Positions 33,351 through 46,309 of a stretch of DNA of 64,000 nucleotides are shown one piece after another (within the stretch, counting starts at the first letter, position 1; the number at the start of each line of letters is the position of its first letter). Position numbers and translations under genes: made by a program. The stretch lies in contig JACEVL010000029.1 of NCBI GenBank assembly GCA_020284085.1, positions 1,658,348 through 1,722,347 on the forward strand, in the 5' to 3' direction. The DNA is from Aporrectodea caliginosa. Taxonomy: Eukaryota > Annelida > Clitellata > Crassiclitellata > Lumbricidae. The notes below the pieces were generated by a model, which was not told the origin of the DNA, ran no database searches, and saw nothing but the letters and a program-made list of their open reading frames with translations.

Positions 33351-34393
33351 AACTCCGCCACTGATCGTACTCTGTCAGTGCCAGTCCCAAGCCTGGATAA
33401 AGGAGGAGGGCGACGCTAATGGTCTTTGTTACCACACAGTGGTCGTTAAACAGTAAACAAGCAAAACTGAGACTGTGCTACTATCATCCAAACCAATCAC
33501 AAGTCTACAACTCTGTATCACTTAAAGCGTCTGGCATCACCCCTGTGCGACTGAGAAGTTTTCTAAAAAAAAGGTACCTCATAAATGGCCAGACATCATA
33601 CAAACAGACGAGACTGAGTGACCCTCGTGACCTCCTTTCTGACGTCACTGACGCCGTTCTTCAATTTCTGTCGGAAGTTGTTGGCATTTTAACTTCCCTC
33701 GGGCAACGGCCTTAGTCCATGGGGACAGTTCGGGTCGGGTCCTTAGGGTCCCCGAGTCCTTAGGGTCCATGAGTGCAGCGTTCATTGCATGCCACTCATG
33801 CCTCTGGCGCTATGACCCTTTGAGCCGATGGCACTCCTAATGGCGCCTACACATCACAGGAGATACGCAGTTATCGTCTCTCTTGGGACGCAATTCGAAG
33901 TGTGCTCAAAATCTCTACTTCCAAAAGTACCCATGGTAGATGGAGGAAGAAGAACAGTCCCTTAAGCTGAGGCAGTCAAGGCTATGAAGAGTTAGGGACT
34001 TCATTTTCTTAGCGCCCACAAAAACCACATCAGGGAGACCAGCTTATGCAACGGTACCAATAAACCAATGAACCAAATGGAGAATAAAGAAACAAACCAA
34101 AAAACAAACGAACAAATGAACAACTGAACAGGTAAACCAGATACCAAATAAACCGGGTATTGAACCAATTCTACACTGGACCCACAAAGCACATTTTAAA
34201 ACTCACAATCACAGAACCAGCACAAAATGAATCACTAAATAAAAAACTACTAAACCAGTAAATCAGCCTTACTAATCAACCAGTCAAATACTAGCGACAA
34301 ACATTCTAAAAGAACCCAAAGAAAACACGAAAAGAACAAAGTAACATCTTAAACAAAAACAAGTACAACAAAGACTTAGAAAATGCAAGACAA

Positions 34394-34425
34394 AACCCTT
34401 ACCGTCACAAAAACAACTCCTTAGA
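34394..34425. repeat. Left arm of a perfect 32-base inverted repeat
   Basis: The arm begins AACCCTTACCGTCAC and is exactly the reverse complement of 35743-35774, 1.3 kb away. No clear target duplication is visible. The interval holds a SINE (35095-35350) and an L2-type tail. It could be the termini of a foldback element or two inverted copies of another repeat. Confidence 0.85.
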
Positions 34426-35094
34426 ATCAACCACTACATCCACTCCTTCAGAATAAAACTCCGAAAGAACACTTCCAGGCAAAGCGTGGCCACACACGAA
34501 CGCAAAACCGCTACTAACTTTCACGTGCTCAGAGCGTATACTACTACTGCTAACATTAAATTTCCACAACCGGTGAGCTCACCTTCCGGCGTAAGCTCTT
34601 AATAACTACGAAGCTATTCCTTTGTTGAAGCACAACAGGTGAACAACTCGACCAGAAAACTTGGCAAAAAGCCCCGACACCGGCATTGTTAACTCAGACT
34701 TAGCGAACCAATGAAATCCAAACCAGAAGTTGACTCACGTTACTATTTAAAACGTACTCGTGACGCTGGGTAACAGCCCGGTATTTACCAGCCGTCCGAA
34801 TCACAAGCGATTACGCTTGCAAAGGTAATGCTTGGTAACGACAGGCATTTATGTGGGAAATCCATGCTATCTGCCAACAGGAATCTTTTGGTTGGCTCTA
34901 CATGTCTGCGTAGGCCCACCACTGGTGACTCTTCTAGTTTACTGTGCATTGTTTTGCTAACTGGTGTAATAGCCTATAGTTCTAAATGACATTTAACATC
35001 TTTATCATCAAATAGGCTAGCGCTGGTTTGCTTTGCTCTTTGAGTGGCGCTATATAAATGTTCGATTACAATATTATAATTACAATCTATGTGG

Positions 35095-35350
35095 TGGCGT
35101 GATGGTATAGTGGTAAGCGTGCTGCACTATCAATGCTAAGGTTGGGGTTCAAATTCTTACGACATCAGAGAGATATTTCACAATTTCTCTCCTTTCCACT
35201 ACAGCCACCAAGCAAACTTGGATTCGGAATGAGTGCATTGGCTGTACACAGTTGACATGAGGATCAGTCAATGTGGAAGGGATAGGACAGTACACTAGGC
35301 CTCATATACCGAGGCTACGAAAGTAAGGGTGCTTAAGCCGTGTCTCTTTC
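35095..35350 (+). mobile_element. tRNA-derived SINE related to family A
   Basis: Head GATGGTATAGTGGTAAGCGT followed by GGGGTTCAAATTC looks like an Asp/Glu-type tRNA. The body shares only short segments with family A (TTTCTCTCCTTTCC; GAGTGCATTGGCTGTACACA). Confidence 0.7.
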
Positions 35351-35742
35351 CTAGGGTGAGCCCACACGGATCAATCTCCAACAGTTAAATCGTAAAGATA
35401 AGCAACATGGCCACAACAAGTGTGATACATTTTCAGGTTGTTTATGTCTGGTGGCCAATGGATGTGTCTGCCGTTATCAGCGACTACTTTTAAACCACTC
35501 TAGACTGATAAGCGCAGAAGACAGAATAGAAACCACAGCGGTGTCTTTCTTCTCTAAAGATCTTAACCAAATTCCGGGTTCCCCACCAGGAAGACGAAAC
35601 CACAAATGGTGGGTTCCCCTCTGCTGGTTATTAGTCACCCTTTGAAAGGTAAATAAACCCCCCACCCCCACCCTACCCACCGACACGAACCATGTTACGG
35701 CAGCATTGAATCCAACACGAAACACGTCAGGGCCGCAGTTAA

Positions 35743-35774
35743 TCTAAGGAGTTGTTTTTGTGACGGTAAGGGTT
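35743..35774. repeat. Right arm of a perfect 32-base inverted repeat
   Basis: Ends GTGACGGTAAGGGTT and is the exact reverse complement of 34394-34425. Perfect identity over 32 bases implies recent origin or selection. Confidence 0.85.
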
Positions 35775-35829
35775 AAACCGAAAATAGAACGCCTGTCATG
35801 AAGCGCGTCTACAAAACTAACCACTGATA

Positions 35830-36215
35830 TATTATTATTGCGCATTTATTAAGCGTCACTATCTAATGGCCAAGCATCAATCGATGGTGCTGAGCAACTG
35901 TGAGTGAAGGACATGCTCACGGTCCCTTATTAATATGCATTTATTAAGCAATTATTTAATTATTTAACAAGGCATCAATCGATGGCGCTGAGCAATTGTG
36001 AGTGAAGGACATGCTCAAGGTCCCTACACATTTCCGGGGGTTCAACCCCTAGTCTTTTCAGGCTCCCATAGTAAAGTCTACATTTCACACCCAGGCTGCA
36101 TAAATCAATGTCTAACCCCGTTATTTTTACAACTCATGACTGTTCAGGGAGGAGACTCAAACCCGTACTCATGACGCTACAAGCGAGCGCTCTTACAATT
36201 CGTCTACCACGTCCC
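35830..36215 (-). mobile_element. Two overlapping family B SINE copies
   Basis: GCATCAATCGATGGYGCTGA and GAAGGACATGCTCA occur twice (35874-35925 and 35967-36025), after two copies of CATTTATTAAGC. The tRNA-like end (GAGACTCAAACCCGTACTC; CGTCTACCACGTCCCA) lies at 36150-36215. Either a tandem duplication or one copy inserted in another. Confidence 0.7.
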
Positions 36216-36605
36216 AACTTGTTTGACCATTCAACAGAAAAACCAAATTTATTGTTCACTTAAATCACAAGCATCGTCCTTTGTCTCCAAGTCCTTTGTC
36301 TCCAATCCCTGAGGCCTTCTGTACAAAGCACAATCAGCATAATAATGGAAACCTTCCCTTTATTCCAAGCCCCTCTAATTACACTTGCTATTAAGTCCCC
36401 CTCCTCTACTCAGATTTGAGTCTGGCACCACCTGACAATAAAGCAGTGGTCGAGTGTCCTTCAAGTGCCCTTGAACAGTGGGACATGAGGATGCACTGCA
36501 CCAGCTGTTCCCCATAAATCCCGCTTCCGAGTGCTTCTGGCAGACACAAATTTATATAGCACCTCTCAAGAGAAACTCCAACATGCTCGGTGAGCATGCT
36601 TCATT

Positions 36606-37240
36606 ACGCCACTAAGGTCAACATTAACATTGAGGTCAACATTAACATTGAGGTCAACATTAACATTCGGGTCAACATTAACATTCATGTCAACATTAAA
36701 ATTCAGGTCAACATTAACATTCAGGTCAACATTACCACTGAGGTCAACATTAACCTTCAGGACAACATTAACATTCAGGTCAACATTAACATTCAGGTCA
36801 ACATTAACATTCAGGTCAACATTACCACTGAGGTCAACATTAACATTCAGGGCAATATTAACATTCAGGACAACATTAACATTCATGTCAACATTAAAAT
36901 TCAGGTCAACATTAACATTCAGGTCAACATTACCACTGAGGTCAACATTAACATTCAGGGCAACATTAACATTCAGGTCAACATTAACATTGAGGTCAAC
37001 ATTAACATTAAGGTCAACATTAACATTCAGGTCAACATTAACATTCATGTCAACATTAAAATTCAGGTCAACATTAACATTCAGGTCAACATTAACATTG
37101 AGGTCAACATTAACATTGAGGTCAACATTAACATTGAGGTCAACATTAACATTCAGGTCCACATACATTCAGGGCAACATTAACATTGAGGTCAACATTA
37201 ACATTCAGGTCAACATTAACGTTCTCGTTAACCACATTCG
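36606..37240. repeat. 18-base minisatellite, about 34 units
   Basis: Unit GGTCAACATTAACATTCA with variants (CATTGA, TACCACTGA, CATGTCAACATTAAAATT). Higher-order repetition is visible: blocks with ACCACTGAGG and CATGTCAACATTAAAATTC recur in the same order. As 18 is a multiple of three and few stops occur, both strands show open frames near 200 codons. Confidence 0.97.
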
Positions 37241-37729
37241 TTGGATCTAACCTGCACCGAGGATCGAAGGAACATAACAACAGCGAGAGGCAGATCAAAC
37301 GACGAACAATAGCGCCATCTGTCCAGCGGAGACACAAACGAAATGGTCGTTTTATATCTTCTCATTTCCTGCCTTCTCAGCCACCCACACTCCTCGTATA
37401 CAGCTCATCACCAAGGCAACCGAATAATTGCATATCATTAGAAGCCCCGAATGTATTCCCCGTCATGGCTGACCCGTCAGAAATCAGCACAACCCTCAAC
37501 ATAACAGGGGTAAATTATTCAGAGGGAAAAGGGTCAGTACAGTCCAAAATGTTCAAGGGTTATTCCAGAAATAGCTTACAATATGTAATCTTAGTGTGGT
37601 ACAACCTTACTAACAGTGTTCGGTAAAATCAGACATGGTTATTACCAAAAGGTTGTTAACATATTTTATCTCTAACAATGAACAACATCTGCTGTGGTGT
37701 CTTCAGCTAAACACTTTTGTCTGGCATTC

Positions 37730-38060
37730 ATAGGAAGTCACACAAATTCGTCCATAGGAGGTCACACAAATTCACCCATAGGAAGTCACACAAATTCACC
37801 CATAGGAAATCACACAAATTCACCCATAGGAAGTCACACAAATTCACCCATACGAAGTCACACAAATTCACCCATAGGAAGTCACACAAATTCGTCCATA
37901 GGAGGTCACACAAATTCACCCATAGGAGGTCACACAAATTCACCCACACAAAGTCACATAAATTCACCCAAAGGAAATGACATAAATTCATCCATAGGGG
38001 TCGGATAAATTCACCCATAGTAAGTCACACAAATTCAAACCACAGGAAGTCACACAAATT
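37730..38060. repeat. 24-base minisatellite, about 13 units
   Basis: Unit AAATTCACCCATAGGAAGTC plus ACAC, repeated with small variants. Three-fold period gives open frames of about 90-100 codons on both strands. There are no spacers, so it is not CRISPR-like. Confidence 0.97.
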
Positions 38061-38129
38061 CTGGTGTTGTAAGAGAAATTCTGGTGTAGGATCCATTATT
38101 GTCAGTGGTCTATAATTACTCACAAGGTT

Positions 38130-38830
38130 TCTAAACATCTACTGCACGTGGGCTTTATAAGGACCTAATAACATTTCTAAGTGGACTCTATTTGTAAAGC
38201 TTTACTTTTTCAAAGCATCTATATACTGCAACGTGGACTACAATTATTACACCTACCTCACATCTTCACTGCACGTGGACTATTATTATTACACCTACCT
38301 AACATCTTGTTAAGTGGACTTCTGTAATTTAAAGCTTTACTTAATTTCAAAACATCTATATACTGCAGTGCGTGGACTACAATTATTACACCTACCTCAC
38401 ATCTTCATATGGACTCTAGCCTGTAATCCTTAAGGTTCATATTCACTCTTTCAAAACATCAACTGCAAGTGGACTATATTATACCTACATCAAACACCTA
38501 CAAATGGACTTTAGCCTGGAACCCTTTAGGTTTGTAAACATCACTTTTTCAAAACATCTACTGCAAGTCGACTATCTCATAACATCTCTAGGACTGTAGC
38601 CAGTGATCCTTTAAAGTTCCTAATCATCAAAACATTTACTGTAATTGAACTATATTATAACCACCTCACAGTTCTCTAGGTGGACTAGCTTGTAATCCTT
38701 TAACCGTTTCCAATCGTTTCCAATCATTCATCAAAATATCTACCGCAAGTGGGCTATACATTTCTATCTAGAAGCATCCCAAAGAGGACTGTAGCCTGTA
38801 CTCCTTTAAGGCTCACAGACTTTCACAGTG
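38130..38830. repeat. Degenerate long-unit tandem repeat
   Basis: Units of very roughly 90-130 bases share AACATCTACTGCAAGTGGAC, TATTACACCTACCTCACATC and CTGTAATCCTTTAAGG. At least six diverged copies are seen. Confidence 0.8.
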
Positions 38831-39252
38831 TTTACATTTTCTAAATGACTACTTCAAATGGAATGTAATATCAAAGGTTCTATAAATTCAAATGACTAAA
38901 ACGTACAGGATATCATCATCTGTGGAGAGAACTAAATGGACTTTGAGGCCAAAATCAGAAAAACATCCGAGAGAAACAAACTTTCCCCTGCGCTAATTCG
39001 AGCAAATGACTTAACGAACTGCAACACCAACTATTAGTCACCAATTTCTTGGTCCACACTCCACAGAATCCCGAAATAAACCTTGTTTACTTACTCATAG
39101 TCTCATAGATAAAAACGAACTTTGAACATGAACACGAAAAACGAAAAAACAGGAAACGAAAGCAAGAAAGAGAAAGGAACCGATAATGTTTAACCACGAG
39201 TGTTTACAATAAGCACCAGTTAATCAAAATCCTTGAACATTGGTCCACAGGT

Positions 39253-39370
39253 TGCATGGTCCGTACATAGGGACCTCAAAAGTGTGGCACCCATTCAAAT
39301 GTTTATCGGTGGTTAAGGAGCTCACCCGATCAATTCACTGGAAAACATGAGCCATACAGTCGCTATAGAA
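39253..39370 (+). repeat. Dispersed repeat, family D
   Basis: Shares GGTCCGTACATAGGGACCTC and GAGCTCACCCGATCAATTCA with 19083-19215. Confidence 0.6.
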
Positions 39371-42300
39371 AACCGTTTAGGCCTACATATACATTTTTAC
39401 AGTTTCTCAGCTTCCACCCATAAATCCGCCTCCCCCCAAACGCTTCTGGCTGATGATAGCCTAACATTCCCATCCATAAAACATAAATCACTGCTGACAT
39501 ACCCAAAAGTATGACTAGGCTGGGTTTGACGCGACGGGGAGTAACAGTCAGTCAGGCAGCTTTCTAGTAACGATATATGCTCACAGTAACGCTAGCATGA
39601 CTATACGCCTACCAACTTCCGAATTCAATTCTCTCTGTCTAAATGCAATTTATTACTATTATTATAATAATTATAACCGTTTTATTATTTTAATTATATT
39701 ATTATAATCATTAATAATAGTAGGCACCTATAGAGGCTATAGGCTATATCATTATCATTATTATAATTGCTGTATTTATCATCGTTGCATGCAGGTCAAC
39801 ACCCAGGCAATAAGTTGGTTGGGCATGGATTCAGATGGGGATCAAAACCTGGGGTAAATGACAGAACAAACTAGAATAAATATCACTTCTTACACGCAAC
39901 AGAACAAATCAGAAGGAGGTACAAATAATTTAGCCAGCGTATACCCCAAAATCTCCATAACACATAGGCCTAAAGATAACTGTCAATTTATTCCCAGATC
40001 ATTATATAAAAATATTTACTAGTTTATTCTAAAATTTTCTAATGTATTTGATTGCAATTAGGCCTACGATTGCAAGCTTTAATTGTAACATGACTGATTG
40101 CAAACAATCCGCTCCCAAACACTGCCGTGGGAACAAAATCTTCCGTTCCCAAAAAGACTCACCCGGTAGCGATGTAGGCTAATCCAGAAAACGCGATGAC
40201 TATCGTAAGCGCAATCGAAAGCAACCCGTTCGTTGTCACACGACCCCGATTGTTAATTAAAAACGCCGCTAATCAGCAGATAAACCTAAATTATCTGCAA
40301 ACATCGGACGACTAAATAGCGAAATCATAACAACAGAACGTCCAACTTTTCGGCACACGGTTTCCAAAGGGCAGCAGCAGGCGCGTGGATATAGACAGGC
40401 GACTGAGGCGAGCCTCCTGACCGCGCCCAACTGCAGCTGGCCAGCCAACCTGCTTTACATTCATCCAATCATCCACCCACACAGCCAACAGCAGCAGCCT
40501 TCCCTGTCGATGGATGGATCATCACGCATCCCTCGATCGCTGGGCCAACTGGGCGAGCCTGCTGCCTCCGCCTGCGGAGGACCGACCAGCCGCAGATGAC
40601 CGGTGGGTGTGGTGCGACAGAAAGACGCAGTGGAGATGTGTCCGACGACGCCTACAGTATTCAGCACGATCTGCGAGAAATACTGTCCGAGTGAAATGGT
40701 CTGGACAGTTAGACCACGTATTTGAAGTATTTTGTTGACGATTAAGTAGGCCTATCGTTTTAAACGCAATACCATGACATGCGAAGCAACAGTAATTTTT
40801 TGTTAGAAGAGACTAGAAAAAGAAAAAATGCGAGCAGTCGCAATCGCAAGCTGGGGATACAGTAACGTGAGTTCTATTTTTAGAAACAGATTCTCATGAT
40901 GGAAGAATGGCGATAGAATTTTGTAGCGCTTTAGTAATGAACAGGTTCGTGTGTAACTTTTATTAAACCTAATCTAATGCACAGTGATTTCCAAAGCGGC
41001 ATATTTTGTATACTTGTATAATCTACCAATGTTTAACCCAAACATGGATTAGATTAGATGAGAATTAAATTACCTACGTGTGAATTATAAAAACCAGCAT
41101 CGCTCAACATTGCTTGCTAACGTATTTATTCTAATTTATTTCTACATAAATACGGAAATTGTAATGACATTTTAAAACCCCGCATAACCGGATTGCAATT
41201 GTAGGCCTAATTGAACATTTATATAGCGGCACTCGGGTATTCCATACACGCTTAGGCCTACACCTCGTATTTCTTTTTTGTAGAGGGATTAATTAATTAT
41301 CTTGTGTAGGCCTACTTAATGTCTATTCTGGACAAGTTCTCGCGTTCCTATTAATAGTTCAGCTTTATATCTGTTCTAATCTGACGTCATCGGACACCTG
41401 AACCAATGACAAAATTGTTCGGATACATCTTCACCCGGTACGCGATCTCGCATCACACCCGGCCATCCAGCCTGCCGTTTGTTATGACCTGGTTGATAGG
41501 CCCTCATCGTCGGTATGGACAGATGGCTTTATCCGCCGGTCAGAAGAGGAATGTTAAGCAATGAGAGTTTCATAAACAGCAGATGGTGTCCGACATGGCA
41601 TGCGGAGAATGCAAAAAACCTGCAACGGTCGACCTACTACGCTAAACATACCTCAGTCGAGTAGAAATATATTCGACATTATACTCAACGCTATCAGAGC
41701 TCATGGTTGAGTAGGCTGCTGTGAAATGTCACTGAAAATCCTTTCGCTCCTCATCTGGCACGGTAAGGGTATGGGTAAAGTAGGGCAGGATCAGGTCAGG
41801 TAAGGTCAGGTAAGGTAATCGTAATCTACAAACTTCTAAAGCGCCACTCGAAAGCCAAGCGCAGGGCACCAGCTTATTCACGAGTGCTGCTTCGAGTCAG
41901 AGGGGTCCATTTGAAAGGGTAGTCAGAAGGAGGTCAGAGTCCGGTTGCTAAGGGGGTCAATGGCACACCAACACCAATCCAAAATCCGGTTAAGATCTGG
42001 TATTTGGTCACAGACAGTATAGTATGTCTGCTTCTTCAAAATACAGGCTAGTCAACAACGTTTTTAGGGTCATGTTAATAGGGCGCTATGCAAATGGACG
42101 CCTTACGAGGCAGGCAATGCAGCAGCGTGGTCGCAGTCGAAAGCCTGGCTCCGAATGCAAATACAATGTTTGTCAATGATGAAGCATTGCTCTTTGCTCG
42201 AGAACAATGCTCAGGAATTCATCGAACGCATCCTACGAACAGACAAACGTTCACTCGATCATCATTCATGAATTAATTACGGCTGTTGAATGGCTGACAA

Positions 42301-42439
42301 ACACAGCGTTGTTGGACAGACAACATAAATAAATGAGGACATAACAAGAGGTCGAAATAACACTGAGAGGAGCACTGGACTTGACAAATGACCGAGGAAA
42401 TTGGAGATCGTTTATTCGTACCCGTCGCCGCCAAATGGC

Positions 42440-42605
42440 TGGTGATGATGATGATGATAATGACGATGACGATGATGATAAGAATGGTAATGATGACGAT
42501 AATGATGGAGGTGATGATGATGCTGGTGGTGGTGATGATGATGGCGATGACACAGTGATGATGAGGACAATGATGATGATGATGACGATGATAATGATAA
42601 TGATA
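42440..42605. repeat. GAT-rich trinucleotide repeat
   Basis: Imperfect GATGATGATGATAATGACGA repeats between a dispersed element (42290-42440) and a family A SINE. Confidence 0.95.
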
Positions 42606-42624
42606 GCGCATGAGGGGTAAAATG

Positions 42625-42850
42625 GTCAGGCCTGGGTAAGAAGTGCTAGCAACTTCATTTTCTTGGTCTATGACAGCGCGTGGCCAGTTCTCTCTCTCTT
42701 GCCATCTCATCTTCGCACCGACAGTGTACAGTCAGTGTACTCATGATGGCTGAGTTGGCTAGGGGGCACAGGTGAAGCAGAAATCTCAAACCAAATTTCT
42801 GCCCCGGCTGGGATTTGAACCCCCAACCCCTCAATTAACAGTCCGCATGA
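42625..42850 (-). mobile_element. tRNA-derived SINE, family A, head-truncated
   Basis: Body GACAGTGTACAGTCAGTGTA, GGCTGAGTTGGCTAGGGGGC and CAAATTTCTGCCCCGGCTGG with GGGATTTGAACCC. The tRNA-like head is cut off near 42850. Confidence 0.8.
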
Positions 42851-43429
42851 CATTGAAGGACTGATATAACGCAGACAACCTGAGGCAGTGAATTTGAAAG
42901 TTTCAATTACCAGCAGTTCTACTGAAATCCAATAAGTCTGGGAATCTCAAATTCAGACCAAACTGTGGACAAGCAACGTACTAGTGCGACAGAAAAGTGT
43001 AACTTCTTTCACAAAAAAGAGAAACACTAGACCTAGCAGAATTTCATAATACGACATACTCAAACATCAGTAGGCCTATTAGTTAACATGAGCATTTACA
43101 ACACAGATAACGGGCGTACAGAGTTGCCTTTTTTACTTACAGGAAATATGAAACAGCGCTCAGCCTGTATGGTCGAGTTTATCATCACCGATATCGGCTT
43201 CACGAACAGCTGCCTTGGAGCGTCGATGACAGCCACGTGAAAGTAAAATTCCAAAATGGTTCACAGCAATTTTTAATTCTGGCCCCTATCTCGGAAACCG
43301 TGGGACAGTGGTTTGTCAAATGGTTAGAGCGCTCTCTTTAGACACCTGCAAAACGCTGTCAACCGATGCTATATATAATGGGAAACGGCGATTATTTTTG
43401 GGACTGTTACTTATATGAACTCTAAACAA

Positions 43430-43740
43430 TGAGAACTGTTAAAATAATTTACACACCTATTTTAAGGGTGATATTCGCCCTATAAGTAGAACCAGAAGAG
43501 TGGTCTAGCATTTCTCTATCCAGCCAATAATTATGTAGATGGCAATGCTCAATCCCTTAGAACGGTGAGAACAGTTACTGTTCAAAATAATTCCACACAT
43601 GTCTCAAGTGTGATATTCGTCCTATAAGTAAAAGAGTTGTCCACTATAATTCTAAGTATCAAACGCTAGGAACGGTGAGAACTGTTCAAAATAATTAGGC
43701 CTACTAAGTGTGATATTCGCCGTACAAGTAAAAGCAGAAG
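43430..43740. repeat. Three diverged tandem copies of a 90-120-base unit
   Basis: GAACGGTGAGAACTGTTCAA-type blocks alternate with GTGATATTCGCCCTATAAGT blocks three times (about 43460, 43600 and 43710). Confidence 0.75.
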
Positions 43741-44160
43741 ATAGATTCAGTTTTATTATTTTTTTTATTATGCCAAGCGAACATTGAGAACTTTTCAGTA
43801 GGCCTATAATTTCTGCCGACGTCAACGGCCTTTTGTGGCCATATGTCTATCTGCCTTTGTGGCCATATGTCTATCTGCCTTTCTGTCTGTCTATCTGTCG
43901 ATCTCCACATATATCTATATATCTCTATATGTAGGCTATCTATATCTATCTCTCTATGTATCCAGTGGCGACGCCAGAGGTGGGATGGGGGGGGCTTACC
44001 CGGCTTAGTCCCACCTAACTGCGGCTCAGCCCCCAAAAAGTGGGAAATCACTGCAAATCACAGGGAGGAGGGGACAAAAGGGAAGGGCTTGGAGCTTTAG
44101 CCCCTCAAACCTGAAATCCCCCTCAAACCTGAAATCTATCTAATTAAGCGCCTCCACTGT

Positions 44161-44407
<247 letters not shown>

Positions 44408-45244
44408 GTGCAAATTATTAATGTCACCATCACGATATGTTACGAGGACGACGATGAGAGGATGATGATGGCGACAACGACATCATGATCATCATCGACA
44501 TAATTATCATCATCCAGAACAACGACAGCATCAGTAGGGCCTACACAGCAACCTTGCACTGTCAAATTTTCCAAACTGAGCAAACATCTGAGTATTTGAG
44601 TAAGCGTGTCAACTCAACATCGTATCGACAACAAAGTGGCCGACGGTGTCAGTGGCGACGGTGGCCCGCTTACAAGAACCAACTGTAAAGACGATACCAA
44701 TGGGGTCGTTTCGATTCGCTTCATACAAGGAGCTCGTTTGTCAACACTATAACCCTGTTGACACAATAACCCCGCGAGTTCTAAGAAACCCTCTTTGCTT
44801 GCGAGAGCTTTGTCGCCGGATGAAGAGTGAAGACAATGTCGCTGAATTGCGATTTCGAAATGCAACTGCTCAGAAGTCAGAACGCGATTCACTATTCAGA
44901 GAATCGGAAATTTAATCGGAAATGAGACTTAGCGTATCACCCGAACCAAAAAATAACTCGCCTGTTCTCGATCAGGACAAAACTGCGAAAACATCTGTTT
45001 GGTCTATGATCGGTTCATGGGTCAATGTGGTGTACAGCAGCATTTGGTCAGACTACATTACAATATCCTGCACTGTATTATATTATATTACAGTGTTTGT
45101 GTGATCCGTGTAATGTAACGAATGTTTTATATAACATAGGTTCATGGAATAGGCTACCATCGAAAATAAACACACACAGCATAAGCTTACAATGTAAGTA
45201 CCAGAACTTCCCCACACGTTATAGAGATCAGTTTGTCCCTGATG

Positions 45245-45500
45245 CAAAGCCTGATAGGCAGCCAAGGGTTAAGAAGGAGCGACTTCTTTATTCTCAGTCT
45301 CGGCATATGACGGTGGGTCCTCTCCTCTCTCGCCTGGTCTTGCCAACGACAATGAATAGCCAGTGTACTCATTTACAGGCGAGTTCGCTAAGGGGAGCAA
45401 GTGAATAAGAAATCTAGAAATATCTGCGTGACCTGCTGGGGATTTCACCCCATCGGGGATTTGAGCCCCAAACCTCAGAAGCTAACTAACAGACAATCAC
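45245..45500 (-). mobile_element. tRNA-derived SINE, family A, diverged
   Basis: Contains TCTCAGTCTCGGCATATGAC, GACAATGAATAGCCAGTGTA and GGGATTTGAGCCCC. More diverged than 32734-33006. Confidence 0.7.
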
Positions 45501-46309
45501 GCACGCCCCTCGGTTTCATAAACAAAACAACAGAAATTGTCATGGAAACTCATCCCACCAAACACAGCGCCTTCCTGAGGCTTATACAACACTAAATTAA
45601 ATATCTAGCAAATAGTAGCAATGTCAAATACTTACCAACGATGAAACTTCAAATCCAATCTAATAAAACACGTTTTAACTCTGAAACTACGAGGAGTACG
45701 TACGTAGTCAAACGTTACCTTGCAACTGTACCCACATCGCACTCGATTCCTCTACCTATGCGATAGATCCGGTCCGCGTTTCTCGCTAGGTCTGCGTACG
45801 AGGGCAATTATTCTCAGGTGACCCTTCTAACCCTTAAGGCTTTACTACGATCCCACGCTGTTAGGACAACTACCACATGCACCGAGCGTAGAACGGTTAG
45901 TTCGCTATGATGTGCAATTACCGATTCGCTATTTAAACGACAAGTCGTTTAATGTCCCAATGCGATTCTCACGTTACGCCCAATTGGTATACAAAGTCTC
46001 TGTCTATCTCTCCGTCTGTCTCTGTCTCTATTCCTCTGCGTATCGCTGTCTCACTCTCGTCGGCCTGACAGTATTGATGAGTTTCGGCGCACAATAAGCC
46101 CACGCATGCTGCGGTTGTGGCAAACATCCGCCGTCTCTAGGGGGAACGAAGAGCTAAATCAACTATGGAACGCCAAACGACTAAAAATTCATGGCGTCAA
46201 TGTTCGTCATAGCCTGAAAATAACCTGTTAGGCCTGAGAACAGAAACTTAGTCTGAAATACTAAACTGTAAACACTCAGGTGAGTTTAATATCTAGAGGG
46301 CAAGGGGTG

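Noticed and set aside
33419..33715. 98-codon plus-strand frame
   Set aside because: It starts inside the dispersed GGAGGAGGGCGACG module and shows no family motif; likely a chance frame or an old transposon.
35100..35165. tRNA gene (Asp/Glu type)
   Set aside because: tRNA-like head only; the acceptor stem does not close and a SINE body follows.
36566..37250. Open frames of about 200 codons on both strands (VNVDLN-, VNINIQ- and STLTFR-type repeats)
   Set aside because: They are readings of an 18-base satellite; several frames are open at once, there is no splice or start context, and no protein family matches.
37730..38060. Regular repeat array that could resemble CRISPR
   Set aside because: Units are contiguous 24-mers without unique spacers, in a eukaryotic genome.
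42266..42710. His/Ile- or Ser-rich minus-strand frames
   Set aside because: GAT microsatellite plus dispersed repeat; the segment [20 protein letters not shown] is shared with repeat copies at 12540 and 24975.
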